Under the pieces are notes generated by a model. The model was given only the letters and a program-made list of their open reading frames with translations, was not told the DNA's origin and made no database searches. Below, piece by piece: positions 13,587-20,935 of a DNA stretch of 21,550 nucleotides. Where the stretch lies: positions 1 to 21,550 of the forward strand of contig JANRJF010000475.1 in assembly GCA_033764095.1 (NCBI GenBank), written 5' to 3'. The DNA is from JBDTMT01 sp033764095 (GTDB lineage: Bacteria; Desulfobacterota; Binatia; HRBIN30; CADEER01). A program made the translations under genes and the position numbers. Numbering within the stretch: position 1 is the first letter of the stretch; each line of letters opens with the position of its first letter.

Positions 13587-15542
13587 ATGGCGAAGCAGAG
13601 ACAGGTGCGGGCCAAGGGGGGGCCGGCGACGCCGCGACAGGGCTCCGTGCTCGCCGGGGCGGCGCTGATCGCGATGCTGACGGTGGTCGCCTACGCGCCG
13701 TCGCTGCGTGGCGGGTTCATCCTGGATGACGACTGGTATGTGACCAATCAGAAGCTGATCCAGGCGCCGAATGGGCTGTACCGGTTCTGGCTCACCAGTG
13801 AGGCGCTCGACTATTACCCGGTGTCGAACACGACGCTGTGGGTGGAGTGGCGGCTGTGGGGGCTGAACCCCACCGGCTATCGGGTGACCAATCTGCTGTT
13901 GCACCTGAGCGCGGTGGGATTGATCTGGCTCCTGCTGCAGCGGCTGCGAATCCCGGGGGCGTTCCTGGCGGCGCTGCTGTTCGCGGTTCATCCGGTCAAC
14001 GTCGAGTCGGTGGCGTGGATCGCGCAGCGCAAGGGCATGCTGGCGCTGCCGCTGTTCCTGCTGTCGTTGTACGCCTACCTGCGCGCGGACGAGGCGTCGG
14101 ACCCGGCGCGCGATCTGCCGAGCGCTTGGGGATGGTATGGCGGCAGTCTGGTGGCGTTCGTGCTGGCGATGTTGAGCAAGGGCTCGGTGGGCACCATGCC
14201 GCTGGCGGTGTTGGCGATGATCGCCTGGCGCCGGCCGCTGGCGCGGCGCGATGTGGTGCGCATCGCGCCGTTCGTCGTAATCGGGGCGGGGCTGGTGCTG
14301 GTGAATGCCTGGTACCAGGCGCGCGCGACGGCAGTCACCGCGCAGCTCGGAGGTCCGCTGGAGCGCCTGCTGACCGCCGGCAGCGTGGTGTGGTTCTACC
14401 TCTACAAGGCGCTGCTGCCGTTCGAGCTGAGCTTCATCTATCCGAAGTGGAACGTGCAGCCGGCCAACCTCTGGTGGTGGCTGCCAGGGCTGGCGGCGGC
14501 GTTGGTCACCGGGCTGCTGCTGTGGCGCGGACGGCAGGGCTGGCAGCGCGGCCTGCTGGTCGCCTGGATCTACTTCTGCGCCATGCTGATCCCGGTGATG
14601 GGCTTCAGCGACGTCGGCTTCAAGGAGCACTCGCTGGTGGCCGATCACTACCAGCATCTGGCGCTGATCGGCGTCTTGGCGGTGGTCGCCGCAGCCTGGG
14701 CGGGCTGGCGCGACCGTACCGATCGCCGCTCGATCGGTGTCAGTCAGATCACCGCGGCGCTGGTCGTCGCGCTGCTCACCATCCTCACCTGGCGGCAGAG
14801 CGGGCTGTATCGCGACGCGCAAACGCTCTACGCGGCGACGCTGGTGGACAATCCCGATTCGTGGCTGGCGCACCACAATCTGAGCTTCGCGCTGCTCGAC
14901 GCCGGTCGGTCCCAGGAGGCGTTGGAGCACATGCTGCGCGCCGAGGCGCTGCGACCGACGCCGGACTACGATCAGCAGGCCAACCTGGCCGCATTACTGT
15001 TCCGCCTCGACCGGGTCGAGGAGTCGCTCGCGCGCTATGCGCGCGCCGTCACGCTGCGGCCGGAGAGCGCCCAGGCGCACTACAACCTGGCCACCGCGTT
15101 GGTAAAGGCTCACCGCCTCGACGAGGCGGTGGCGGAGTATCGGCGCGCCATCGCGCTGCGGCCGGACGACGCCGACACGCAGAACAACTTCGGTGCGGCG
15201 TTGCTGGATCTCGGTCGCGTCGACGAGGCGCGCCAGCACTTCCAACGCGCCGCCGAGCTGAATCCCAACCTGGCCGATGCGCCGCTGAACCTCGGTCGCA
15301 TCCTGCTACGCGGCGGCGCCGCCGCCGATGCGATAGCGCCGCTGCGCCGCGCCGTCAGCCTCAATCCCGCATCGTCGGCGGCAGAGAACGATCTCGGCGT
15401 CGCGCTGGTTTCGGCCGGCCAGGTGGCGGAAGGAGTCGAGCACCTGCGCAAGGCGCTGCAGCTCGACCCCAACAACGGCGAGGCGCGCGCCAATCTGGAC
15501 GAGTCGCTCGCCATGCTCGGCCAGCCGGGCGGGGCGCGCTGA
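13587..15542 (+). CDS. TMTC-like GT-C membrane glycosyltransferase with TPRs
   Basis: A 651-aa membrane protein. The N-terminal two thirds hold about ten hydrophobic segments in a GT-C layout. The first extracytoplasmic loop carries GGFILDDDWYVTNQ, with acidic residues D47-D49 at the usual catalytic position. Next come YPVSNTTLWVEWRLWGLNPTGYRVTN and HPVNVESVAWIAQRK, landmarks shared with eukaryotic TMTC O-mannosyltransferases and their bacterial relatives. Residues from about 424 form six TPR units (DSWLAHHNLSFALLDAGR to AENDLGVALVSAGQ) plus a partial seventh. Such enzymes use lipid-linked sugars on the outer face of the membrane; the acceptor here is unknown. ATG 13587 is chosen over TTG 13524 and GTG 13563 because residues before it are unlike a membrane leader. 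Four bases separate its stop from the next start, so the two genes form an operon. Confidence 0.85.
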   Translation: MAKQRQVRAKGGPATPRQGSVLAGAALIAMLTVVAYAPSLRGGFILDDDWYVTNQKLIQAPNGLYRFWLTSEALDYYPVSNTTLWVEWRLWGLNPTGYRVTNLLLHLSAVGLIWLLLQRLRIPGAFLAALLFAVHPVNVESVAWIAQRKGMLALPLFLLSLYAYLRADEASDPARDLPSAWGWYGGSLVAFVLAMLSKGSVGTMPLAVLAMIAWRRPLARRDVVRIAPFVVIGAGLVLVNAWYQARATAVTAQLGGPLERLLTAGSVVWFYLYKALLPFELSFIYPKWNVQPANLWWWLPGLAAALVTGLLLWRGRQGWQRGLLVAWIYFCAMLIPVMGFSDVGFKEHSLVADHYQHLALIGVLAVVAAAWAGWRDRTDRRSIGVSQITAALVVALLTILTWRQSGLYRDAQTLYAATLVDNPDSWLAHHNLSFALLDAGRSQEALEHMLRAEALRPTPDYDQQANLAALLFRLDRVEESLARYARAVTLRPESAQAHYNLATALVKAHRLDEAVAEYRRAIALRPDDADTQNNFGAALLDLGRVDEARQHFQRAAELNPNLADAPLNLGRILLRGGAAADAIAPLRRAVSLNPASSAAENDLGVALVSAGQVAEGVEHLRKALQLDPNNGEARANLDESLAMLGQPGGAR

Positions 15543-15546
15543 GCGC

Positions 15547-17856
15547 ATGGCTGGACGGCAGAAGAAGCGCGCGGCCGAGGCGCCGGCGCGCGGCGCGATG
15601 CCGCGTGACGAGGCGCCCGCCGGCGCGCGGCAGCCGGCCGTCGCCGCCGACGCGATCGTGCTGGCGCTCTTGATCGTGCTGTACGCGGTCGTCGTGGTGC
15701 GCAACGCCTGGCTCTCCGATGACGCCTACATCACCTTCCGCACCATCGATAACTTCGTCGCTGGGTACGGTCTGCGCTGGAATGTCGCCGAGCGCGTGCA
15801 GGCCTACACCCACCCGCTCTGGCTGTTCGTCCTCACGCCGTTCTATGCGCTGACCGGAGAGATCTATCGCACCGCGCTGCTCGTCTCGGCACTGTGCTCG
15901 CTCGTCGCCTTCACCCTGCTTGGGCTGCACGCGCGGCGCCGCGCCGACGCCTGGCTGCTCGCCGGCGGGCTCGGCATCCTCTGCCTGTCGCGCGCCTTCG
16001 TCGACTACTCGACCTCGGGCCTGGAGAACCCGCTCACCCATCTGTTGCTGGTCGGCTTCGCCGTCTTGCTGTTCGAGACGCGCGCACCGAGCCCGCGGCG
16101 CATCGGCGCGCTGGCAGTGATCGCCGCGCTCGGCATCGTCAACCGCATGGACACCGCGCTGCTCTTCCTTCCGGCGCTCGCGGTGCTGTTGTGGCAGGCG
16201 CGCTCGCGCGCGGCACTGGTCACCGCGCTGGCGGGCTTCATTCCGTTCGCGTTCTGGGAGGCGTTCTCGCTCGTGTATTACGGCTTCCCATTTCCGAATA
16301 CCGCCTATGCCAAGCTGGCGACCGGGATCTCGCGGCCCGAGTACTGGCAACACGGCCTGGCCTATGTCGCCAACTCGTTGCGCTGGGATCCGATCACGCT
16401 GACGGCAATCGCCGGTGGCCTGGCGGCGGCGCTGCTGGCACCGGATCGCCGCCGCCTGTCGCTGGCGGTCGGCGCCGTTCTGTACGTCGTCTACACGGTG
16501 AACATCGGCGGCGACTTCATGGCCGGGCGCTTCTTCGCCGCGCCGTTGCTGGTCGCGGTGATCCTGCTCTTGGAGGTCGGCGTGCCGTCGTGGTTGCGGC
16601 GCCCGTTGCCGTTCGTCGTCTTCGGCGTCGGGTGCGTCGGCACCGCGCCGACCTTTCTGACCACCAGCGGCGACGGCGCGGTCATGCGCGAGGCGCTCGA
16701 TCGCGCCGGCATCGCCGACGAACGCCGCATCTATTTCCCCCTCTCCGGTGCGCTGAGCCGCCGGCCGGTGGCGGACCGGCCGGTGTCGCTCTCGCATGAG
16801 ATCGGCCTGCGGGCTCGCGAGCAGGCCGATCCGGTGCTGATCGAGGGGGCAGTCGGATATGCCGGCTTCTTCGCCGGGCCGGGCACTTACGTCATCGACT
16901 TCCACGCGCTCGGCGATCCGCTCATGGCGCGTTTGCCGATGGTGCAGTCGGATCCGCTCTACGCCGAGTTCTGCGCGGCGCTGAGCGGCGCATGTGAGGG
17001 CGCGTGGCGTACCGGGCATTACCTACGCAACGTGCCGGACGGCTACGTCGAGAGCATCCTCTTTGACGACGACCGGCTCGCCGATGCCGAGCTGCGCCCG
17101 CTCTACGACGACCTGCGCCGCATTACGCGCGGGCCGATCTGGTCGGCGGAGCGCTGGCGCGCCATCGCCCGGCAGAACCTCGGCAACAGCGGCTTGCGCA
17201 GTGCCCGGCCCGCCTATCAGCCGGTGCTGGTCGCGCCCGTGTACGAACGGCATCCCGACGTCGGCAGCGCCCGACTGCTGCGCGGTGCGGTCAGCGAGTA
17301 CAATCAGCGCGGCGTCAGTCCCGCCGCGCCGTTGCTCAAGCTGGAGGCGCTCTACCGCGCGACCGCGGCGCGCCATCCGACCTCGTGGCGCGCGCACGCG
17401 TCACTGGTCGGCATCCTGCGCGAGCAGGGGCGTGTACAAGAGGCGATCGACTACATGCGGCAACAGCTGCCGCACGTGCGCGACCAGGCCGGCGCCTACG
17501 ACGAACTGGGAGTGCTGCTCATGGAGTCCGGCGACCTGCCGGGCGCGAGCGAGCAGTTCCAGCACGCCCTGCAGCTCGATCCGACCCTGCCCAGCGCGCA
17601 CCTGAACCTGGCGCGCTCACGTGCCCGGCTCGGCGACATGACCGGTGCGATCGAGGCCTTTCGTCAGGGCGTCTATTTCGACCCGCGCGCCTCGGACGCC
17701 TACAGCGATTTGGGGGCCGCATTGGCGGCCGATGGGCAGCTCGACGCCGCCATCGACGCGCTGCACCTGGCGCTGCGCATGAACCCCGGCGACGCCAACG
17801 CGCGCGGTAACCTCGCGGAGGTCGAAGCGATGCGCGCGGCGCGGCCGGGCGGCTGA
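15547..17856 (+). CDS. AftB-like GT-C glycosyltransferase with C-terminal TPRs
   Basis: A 769-aa membrane protein. The N-terminal domain has AWLSDDAYITFRTIDNFVAG (D58, D59), then LRWNVAERVQAYTHPLW (H89), the paired signature I associate with AftB-type arabinofuranosyltransferases and relatives. Further landmarks are STSGLENPL, GIVNRMDTALLFLPA, FPFPNTAYAKLATG and GGDFMAGRFFAAPLLV. About nine membrane helices end near residue 360, followed by a soluble extracytoplasmic domain and four C-terminal TPRs (about 613-755). The catalytic Asp pair is intact. The sugar donor and acceptor are unknown; arabinose is not implied outside mycobacteria. It starts four bases after the previous stop, with a GGGGCG run before ATG 15547, so coupling is likely. 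A small hairpin (CGTGC-GGC-GCACG, 17857-17869) without a T tract lies just past the stop, in the 32-bp gap to the convergent minus-strand gene. Confidence 0.85.
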   Translation: MAGRQKKRAAEAPARGAMPRDEAPAGARQPAVAADAIVLALLIVLYAVVVVRNAWLSDDAYITFRTIDNFVAGYGLRWNVAERVQAYTHPLWLFVLTPFYALTGEIYRTALLVSALCSLVAFTLLGLHARRRADAWLLAGGLGILCLSRAFVDYSTSGLENPLTHLLLVGFAVLLFETRAPSPRRIGALAVIAALGIVNRMDTALLFLPALAVLLWQARSRAALVTALAGFIPFAFWEAFSLVYYGFPFPNTAYAKLATGISRPEYWQHGLAYVANSLRWDPITLTAIAGGLAAALLAPDRRRLSLAVGAVLYVVYTVNIGGDFMAGRFFAAPLLVAVILLLEVGVPSWLRRPLPFVVFGVGCVGTAPTFLTTSGDGAVMREALDRAGIADERRIYFPLSGALSRRPVADRPVSLSHEIGLRAREQADPVLIEGAVGYAGFFAGPGTYVIDFHALGDPLMARLPMVQSDPLYAEFCAALSGACEGAWRTGHYLRNVPDGYVESILFDDDRLADAELRPLYDDLRRITRGPIWSAERWRAIARQNLGNSGLRSARPAYQPVLVAPVYERHPDVGSARLLRGAVSEYNQRGVSPAAPLLKLEALYRATAARHPTSWRAHASLVGILREQGRVQEAIDYMRQQLPHVRDQAGAYDELGVLLMESGDLPGASEQFQHALQLDPTLPSAHLNLARSRARLGDMTGAIEAFRQGVYFDPRASDAYSDLGAALAADGQLDAAIDALHLALRMNPGDANARGNLAEVEAMRAARPGG

Positions 17857-17888
17857 CGTGCGGCGCACGGCATCGAAGATAGCCCAGC

Positions 17889-18056
17889 CTACAGCGTCGA
17901 GCCGCCGCCGGGCAGGCGGACGCGCAGGAAGTGGGTGCGCTGGGCCATCGGCAGGCGCAGCAGCCGGCGGATCTGCTCGCGCAGCGCCGCCTCGCTCTCC
18001 TTTCTGAGCGCGGCGAGCTTACGCGCGCGGCTTGCGCGCGCTGCGGGCTTCGGCAC
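17889..18056 (-). CDS. 55-aa hypothetical protein overlapping the nucleotidyltransferase
   Basis: A short minus-strand gene missed by length cut-offs. GTG 18056 is preceded on its strand by TGGAGG six bases upstream, one of the best Shine-Dalgarno sites in the window. The product is basic and helical (KLAALRKESEAALREQIRRL), then LRLPMAQRTHFLRVRLPGGGSTL to the stop. The C-terminal THFLR.RLPGGGS.L pattern looks like a conserved motif, and I have a loose memory of similar tails in small hypothetical proteins. The first 38 bases overlap the end of the nucleotidyltransferase gene in another frame, indicating translational coupling. It is not a HEPN protein (too short, no RxxxxH), so this is not a standard MNT/HEPN pair. 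The function is unknown; a partner or regulator of the nucleotidyltransferase is the natural guess. Confidence 0.6.
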   Translation of the reverse strand: MPKPAARASRARKLAALRKESEAALREQIRRLLRLPMAQRTHFLRVRLPGGGSTL

Positions 18057-18498
18057 GAGTCGCCTCCAGGATGGGCAGTACCGCCCGGTCGCGCGGCCGG
18101 TCGGCGGCGCGTTTGCTGCGGATCACGTCGTCCAGGCTGGCGACCAGCAATGTGGCGCCGTCGAGCTCGAGCCGCTGCGCGCGGGCGCGCAGGGCCGCGA
18201 ACGAGCGCACGCCATGGATGGTGGTCATGAAGTCGACCTGCAGCCCGCCGTCCTCGTCGACGACGCGAAACAGCGACGAGGCGGGATAGTACGGACGCAG
18301 GATGACGGCGTGCAGATGGTCGGCAAATGCCTTCAACTTGCGGATGTTGGTGGGGCTGGTGCGGAACAGGAAGTCGAAATCCAACGTCGTCACCGGCGCC
18401 CCCTGCAGGGCGGCGGCGGCGTTGCCGATCAGCACCGCTTCCAGCCGGCAGGCGGCAAGAGCAACGGCGATCCGGTGCAGAAGCGGCGCGGCGTTCAT
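18019..18498 (-). CDS. small nucleotidyltransferase (polymerase-beta fold)
   Basis: A 159-aa protein with the minimal-nucleotidyltransferase pattern. VLIGNAAAALQG (G25 on) corresponds to the GG/GS loop. VTTLDFDF supplies the metal-binding D40 and D42, and a later strand GGLQVDF gives the third carboxylate D89. Relatives include MNT antitoxins, AbiEii-type toxins and unassigned NTases found beside small partners. The start ATG 18498 gives MNAAPLLHRIAVAL, the expected leading helix. The frame could extend upstream to 18675, but that would overlap the divergent D-aminoacylase start and adds low-complexity Ala/Arg sequence. The Shine-Dalgarno at 18498 is weak. Its 3' end overlaps a 55-aa gene, so both are probably one transcript. 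Whether it is a toxin, an antitoxin or a tRNA/antibiotic NTase cannot be settled here. Confidence 0.75.
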   Translation of the reverse strand: MNAAPLLHRIAVALAACRLEAVLIGNAAAALQGAPVTTLDFDFLFRTSPTNIRKLKAFADHLHAVILRPYYPASSLFRVVDEDGGLQVDFMTTIHGVRSFAALRARAQRLELDGATLLVASLDDVIRSKRAADRPRDRAVLPILEATRAEARSARKPRA

Positions 18499-18675
18499 CG
18501 TCGCGACGCTACCAAACCCGAACGCCGCGGCACCAGCCGCCGCGCTTCGCCCTTCGTATGCGCCGGACATCGCCGGCCAGCCGCGGCGCGCTGGTCGCGG
18601 GCGATCTGACTGATCTCCGCCAATCCTGCGCCGCATACGGCTTCCGCTCCCCGCCGGGCCGTGCTTGAACGGCAC

Positions 18676-20289
18676 ATGAGCTTCGACGTCATTCTCAGCG
18701 GCGGCACGGTCATCGACGGCAGCGGAAGCGACGGCGTCAGCGCCGCGGTCGGCGTGCGCGACGGGCGCATCGCGGCGGTCGGCGACCTCTCACAGGCCGA
18801 GGCGGCGCGCCGCGTCGACTGCAGCGGCAAGGTCGTGGCGCCGGGGTTCATTGACATGCACTCGCACAGTGACTGGGTGCTGCCGCAGCCCGACCACGCG
18901 GCGGTGCTGGCGCCGCTGCTGGAGCAGGGCATCACCACCATCGTCGCCGGCAACTGCGGCTGCTCGCCGGCGCCGTACATCGACGGCAATGCGGCGCTGC
19001 TGCCGCTCATCGGCCGCATGCTGCATGACCGCGAGCTCGACTACGGCTGGAGCGGCATGGGCAGCTATCTGAACGCGTTGGCGCAGCGCGGTCTGGCGCT
19101 CAACGTCGCGCAGCTGGTCGGCCACGGCACGGTGCGCGCCGCGGTGAAGGGCTCCGATCCCGGCAAGGCGTCGCCGGCCGAGATCGGGCGCATGGCCGAC
19201 CTCACCCGCGCCGCGCTCGACGAGGGCGCCATCGGCCTCTCCACCGGCCTCGGCTACGCGCCCGGCATCTTCGCCGACACCGAGGAGCTGATCGGCGTCA
19301 CCGCGCCGCTCGCCGAGCGCAACGGCATCTACACCTCGCACGCGCGCAGCTACATCGCGCTCGGCCTGCTGCAGCACCCGGAGCGGCCGCCGTCGAACCT
19401 CACCGCGCTCGACGAGACCGCCGCGATCTGGCGCGCCCACAAGGTGAAGGTGCAGCACTCGCATCTCATCTTCGTCGGCGACACCACCTGGCCAACCACC
19501 GACCGCATCCTCGAGCACTTCGACGCGCTGCGCGACGAGGGCGTCGACATGGCCTGCGACGCCTTCCCGTACGTCGGCGGCAACACGACGCTGATCGTCT
19601 TTCTGCCGCCCTGGGCGCTGAGCCGCATCCGCGAGTCGGTCACCGAGCCGGAGTCGCGCGAGCGGCTGATCTCCGGTCTCGACTTCGTCCTGCCGTCGCT
19701 CGGCATGCGCTGGCAGGACACCCAGATCCTCTGGGTGCCGAAGCGCGAGCGCGCCCACTACGAGGGCATGACCATCGCCGCGATCGCCGCCGAGCGCGGC
19801 ACGCCGCCGACCGAGACCTACCTCGACCTGATCGCCGAGCTCGGCAGCCAGACGCGCATCATGAACTGGAACTACTCCGGCCGCGACGCCGAGGAGTCGA
19901 GCCTGCGCAAGGTGCTGGCGCATTCGCACTGCTGCTTCGAGACCGACACCATTCTCACCGGCAACGGCGTCGACAACCCCGCCTCGCACGGCACGTTTCC
20001 GCGCCTGCTCGGCCGCTACGTGCGCGAACTCAAGCTGCTCAGCCTGCCGGAAGCGGTGCGCCGCATGACCGGCTTCAACGCCGAGCGCATGAACCTGCGC
20101 GACCGCGGCCGCATCGCCAACGGTCTCGCCGCCGACCTGGTGGTGTTCGACCCGGCGACGGTCGGCGATCACTGGAACGACCGCCCGAGCGGCATCGACA
20201 CCGTCGTGCTCAACGGCGAGGTGGTGGTCGAGCAGGGCCGCTTCGACCGCGCCGCACGCGCCGGGCGCGTGCTGACTGGCCGCGAATAG
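18676..20289 (+). CDS. D-aminoacylase / N-acyl-D-amino-acid deacylase
   Basis: A 537-aa amidohydrolase-superfamily enzyme predicted to hydrolyse N-acyl-D-amino acids. It opens with FDVILSGGTVIDGSG and has the metal motif GFIDMHSHSDW (H62, H64). The family cysteine lies in GNCGCSPAP (C94) and a metal-associated glutamate in EGAIGLSTGLGYAPG (E183). Histidines follow in HARSY (H222) and VKVQHSHL (H261, H263), and the late catalytic aspartate in FETDTILTG (D424). The C-terminus carries the beta-sandwich closing motif GRIANGLAADLVVFDP. It is about 50 residues longer than classical Alcaligenes D-aminoacylase. All expected residues are present, so activity is likely; a dihydropyrimidinase-like or other amide substrate remains possible. 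ATG 18676 is preferred to GTG 18661 because MSFDVILSGG matches the family start. It is divergent from the nucleotidyltransferase across 177 bp with no recognised operator. Confidence 0.9.
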   Translation: MSFDVILSGGTVIDGSGSDGVSAAVGVRDGRIAAVGDLSQAEAARRVDCSGKVVAPGFIDMHSHSDWVLPQPDHAAVLAPLLEQGITTIVAGNCGCSPAPYIDGNAALLPLIGRMLHDRELDYGWSGMGSYLNALAQRGLALNVAQLVGHGTVRAAVKGSDPGKASPAEIGRMADLTRAALDEGAIGLSTGLGYAPGIFADTEELIGVTAPLAERNGIYTSHARSYIALGLLQHPERPPSNLTALDETAAIWRAHKVKVQHSHLIFVGDTTWPTTDRILEHFDALRDEGVDMACDAFPYVGGNTTLIVFLPPWALSRIRESVTEPESRERLISGLDFVLPSLGMRWQDTQILWVPKRERAHYEGMTIAAIAAERGTPPTETYLDLIAELGSQTRIMNWNYSGRDAEESSLRKVLAHSHCCFETDTILTGNGVDNPASHGTFPRLLGRYVRELKLLSLPEAVRRMTGFNAERMNLRDRGRIANGLAADLVVFDPATVGDHWNDRPSGIDTVVLNGEVVVEQGRFDRAARAGRVLTGRE

Positions 20290-20296
20290 GAGTGGT

Positions 20297-20369
20297 CACC
20301 GCGGAGACGCGGAGACGCGGGAGAAAACCAGGATCAGGCCTAGTGTCTCCGGGCCTTGGTGTGAATCCT
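20297..20369. repeat. dispersed hairpin-type repeat, degenerate copy
   Basis: The left arm caccgcggagacgcggag (20297-20314) is identical to 20886-20903 in the copy near the phosphoesterase start. An extra agacgcgg unit follows. The right end (tgtctccgggccttggtgtgaatcc, ending 20369 or so) resembles a disrupted right arm of that copy. It fills most of the 95-bp gap between two convergent genes. Confidence 0.55.
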
Positions 20370-20384
20370 TGGGTGTAGCTGCGG

Positions 20385-20873
20385 CTAGAAGCGCAGCAGG
20401 GTTGCCTCGAGCGTGGTGAGGTCGACGACGCCGACGGCGTTCAGGCCGGCGACGTGTCCGGCGCACTCACCGGGATTGAACACCAAGCGGCCGCCGTGAT
20501 GCTCGAAGCGGTGGCGGTGCGTGTGTCCGTGCAGCGCGAGGTCGGACGGCGCGCCAGACAGGTCGTCGAGCTCGCGCGGATCGTGCACCACGACGATGCG
20601 ACGCCCCGCCAGGTGCAGTTCCAGCGGCGGATCGGTCAGCGTCATCTGAAAGCCAGCCGCCGCCGCTTCCAATGCGACGCGCTCGCCCAGGTCGTTGTTG
20701 CCGAACACGCCGAGCAGCGGGGCATCGAGCTGCGCCAGCACCGCCAGCGTCTTCGGCTGGGTGATGTCGCCGGTGTGCAGCACGCACTCCACCCCGGCCG
20801 CGTTCAGCAGCGCGACGATGCGCTGCACGTTGGCCAGGTGGTTGTGCGTGTCGCTGACGACGCCGATGCGCAC
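20385..20873 (-). CDS. YfcE/MJ0936-type metallophosphoesterase
   Basis: A 162-aa calcineurin-like phosphoesterase with the compact YfcE/MJ0936 length. Motifs in order: GVVSDTHNH (D8, H10), HTGDI, GNND, VVHDP, then LHGHTHRHR. These supply the standard binuclear metal site; the usual third-motif HG is VVHD here. Relatives hydrolyse phosphodiesters such as bis-pNPP or 2',3'-cyclic nucleotides in vitro; the natural substrate is unknown. GTG 20873 gives VRIGVVSDTH, matching the family's M(K/R)IGVISDTH start. GTG 20888 is a possible alternative that adds five residues and would lie inside the hairpin repeat. The frame stays open much further upstream through the repeat and the thiolase gene, but that stretch is not coding. 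It follows the thiolase by 62 bp on the same strand and is probably co-transcribed. Confidence 0.88.
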   Translation of the reverse strand: MRIGVVSDTHNHLANVQRIVALLNAAGVECVLHTGDITQPKTLAVLAQLDAPLLGVFGNNDLGERVALEAAAAGFQMTLTDPPLELHLAGRRIVVVHDPRELDDLSGAPSDLALHGHTHRHRFEHHGGRLVFNPGECAGHVAGLNAVGVVDLTTLEATLLRF

Positions 20874-20883
20874 GGGGCAGTTC

Positions 20884-20933
20884 TTCACCGCGGAGACGCG
20901 GAGCTCTCCGCGCCTCTGCGTCTCCGCGGTGAA
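20884..20933. repeat. intergenic hairpin repeat with 16-bp perfect arms
   Basis: ttcaccgcggagacgc (20884-20899) pairs perfectly with gcgtctccgcggtgaa (20918-20933) around an 18-base centre. The centre offers an alternative inner pairing cgcggag/ctccgcg. The element sits exactly between the thiolase stop and the phosphoesterase start. Read through in frame it gives the peptide AETQRRGELRVSAVK, which I recall as a recurrent spurious translation of 'caccgcggagacgc' repeats in environmental genomes. It could act as an RNA processing or stability element between the two genes. Confidence 0.7.
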
Positions 20934-20935
20934 TC

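Noticed and set aside
13458..14930. 490-codon antisense frame opposite the TMTC-like gene
   Set aside because: Gln/Arg/His-rich low-complexity product without domains, lying over a well-supported plus-strand gene.
15361..17019. 552-codon antisense frame opposite the GT-C operon
   Set aside because: Same compositional artefact. The plus strand holds clear glycosyltransferase and TPR motifs across the whole stretch.
17857..17869. CGTGC-GGC-GCACG hairpin as a terminator between convergent genes
   Set aside because: The stem is 5 bp with no T tract on either strand; noted in the gene entry but not called.
18499..18675. N-terminal extension of the nucleotidyltransferase to 18675
   Set aside because: The residues are Arg/Gly/Ala-rich, do not resemble the family, and would take up the whole divergent promoter region.
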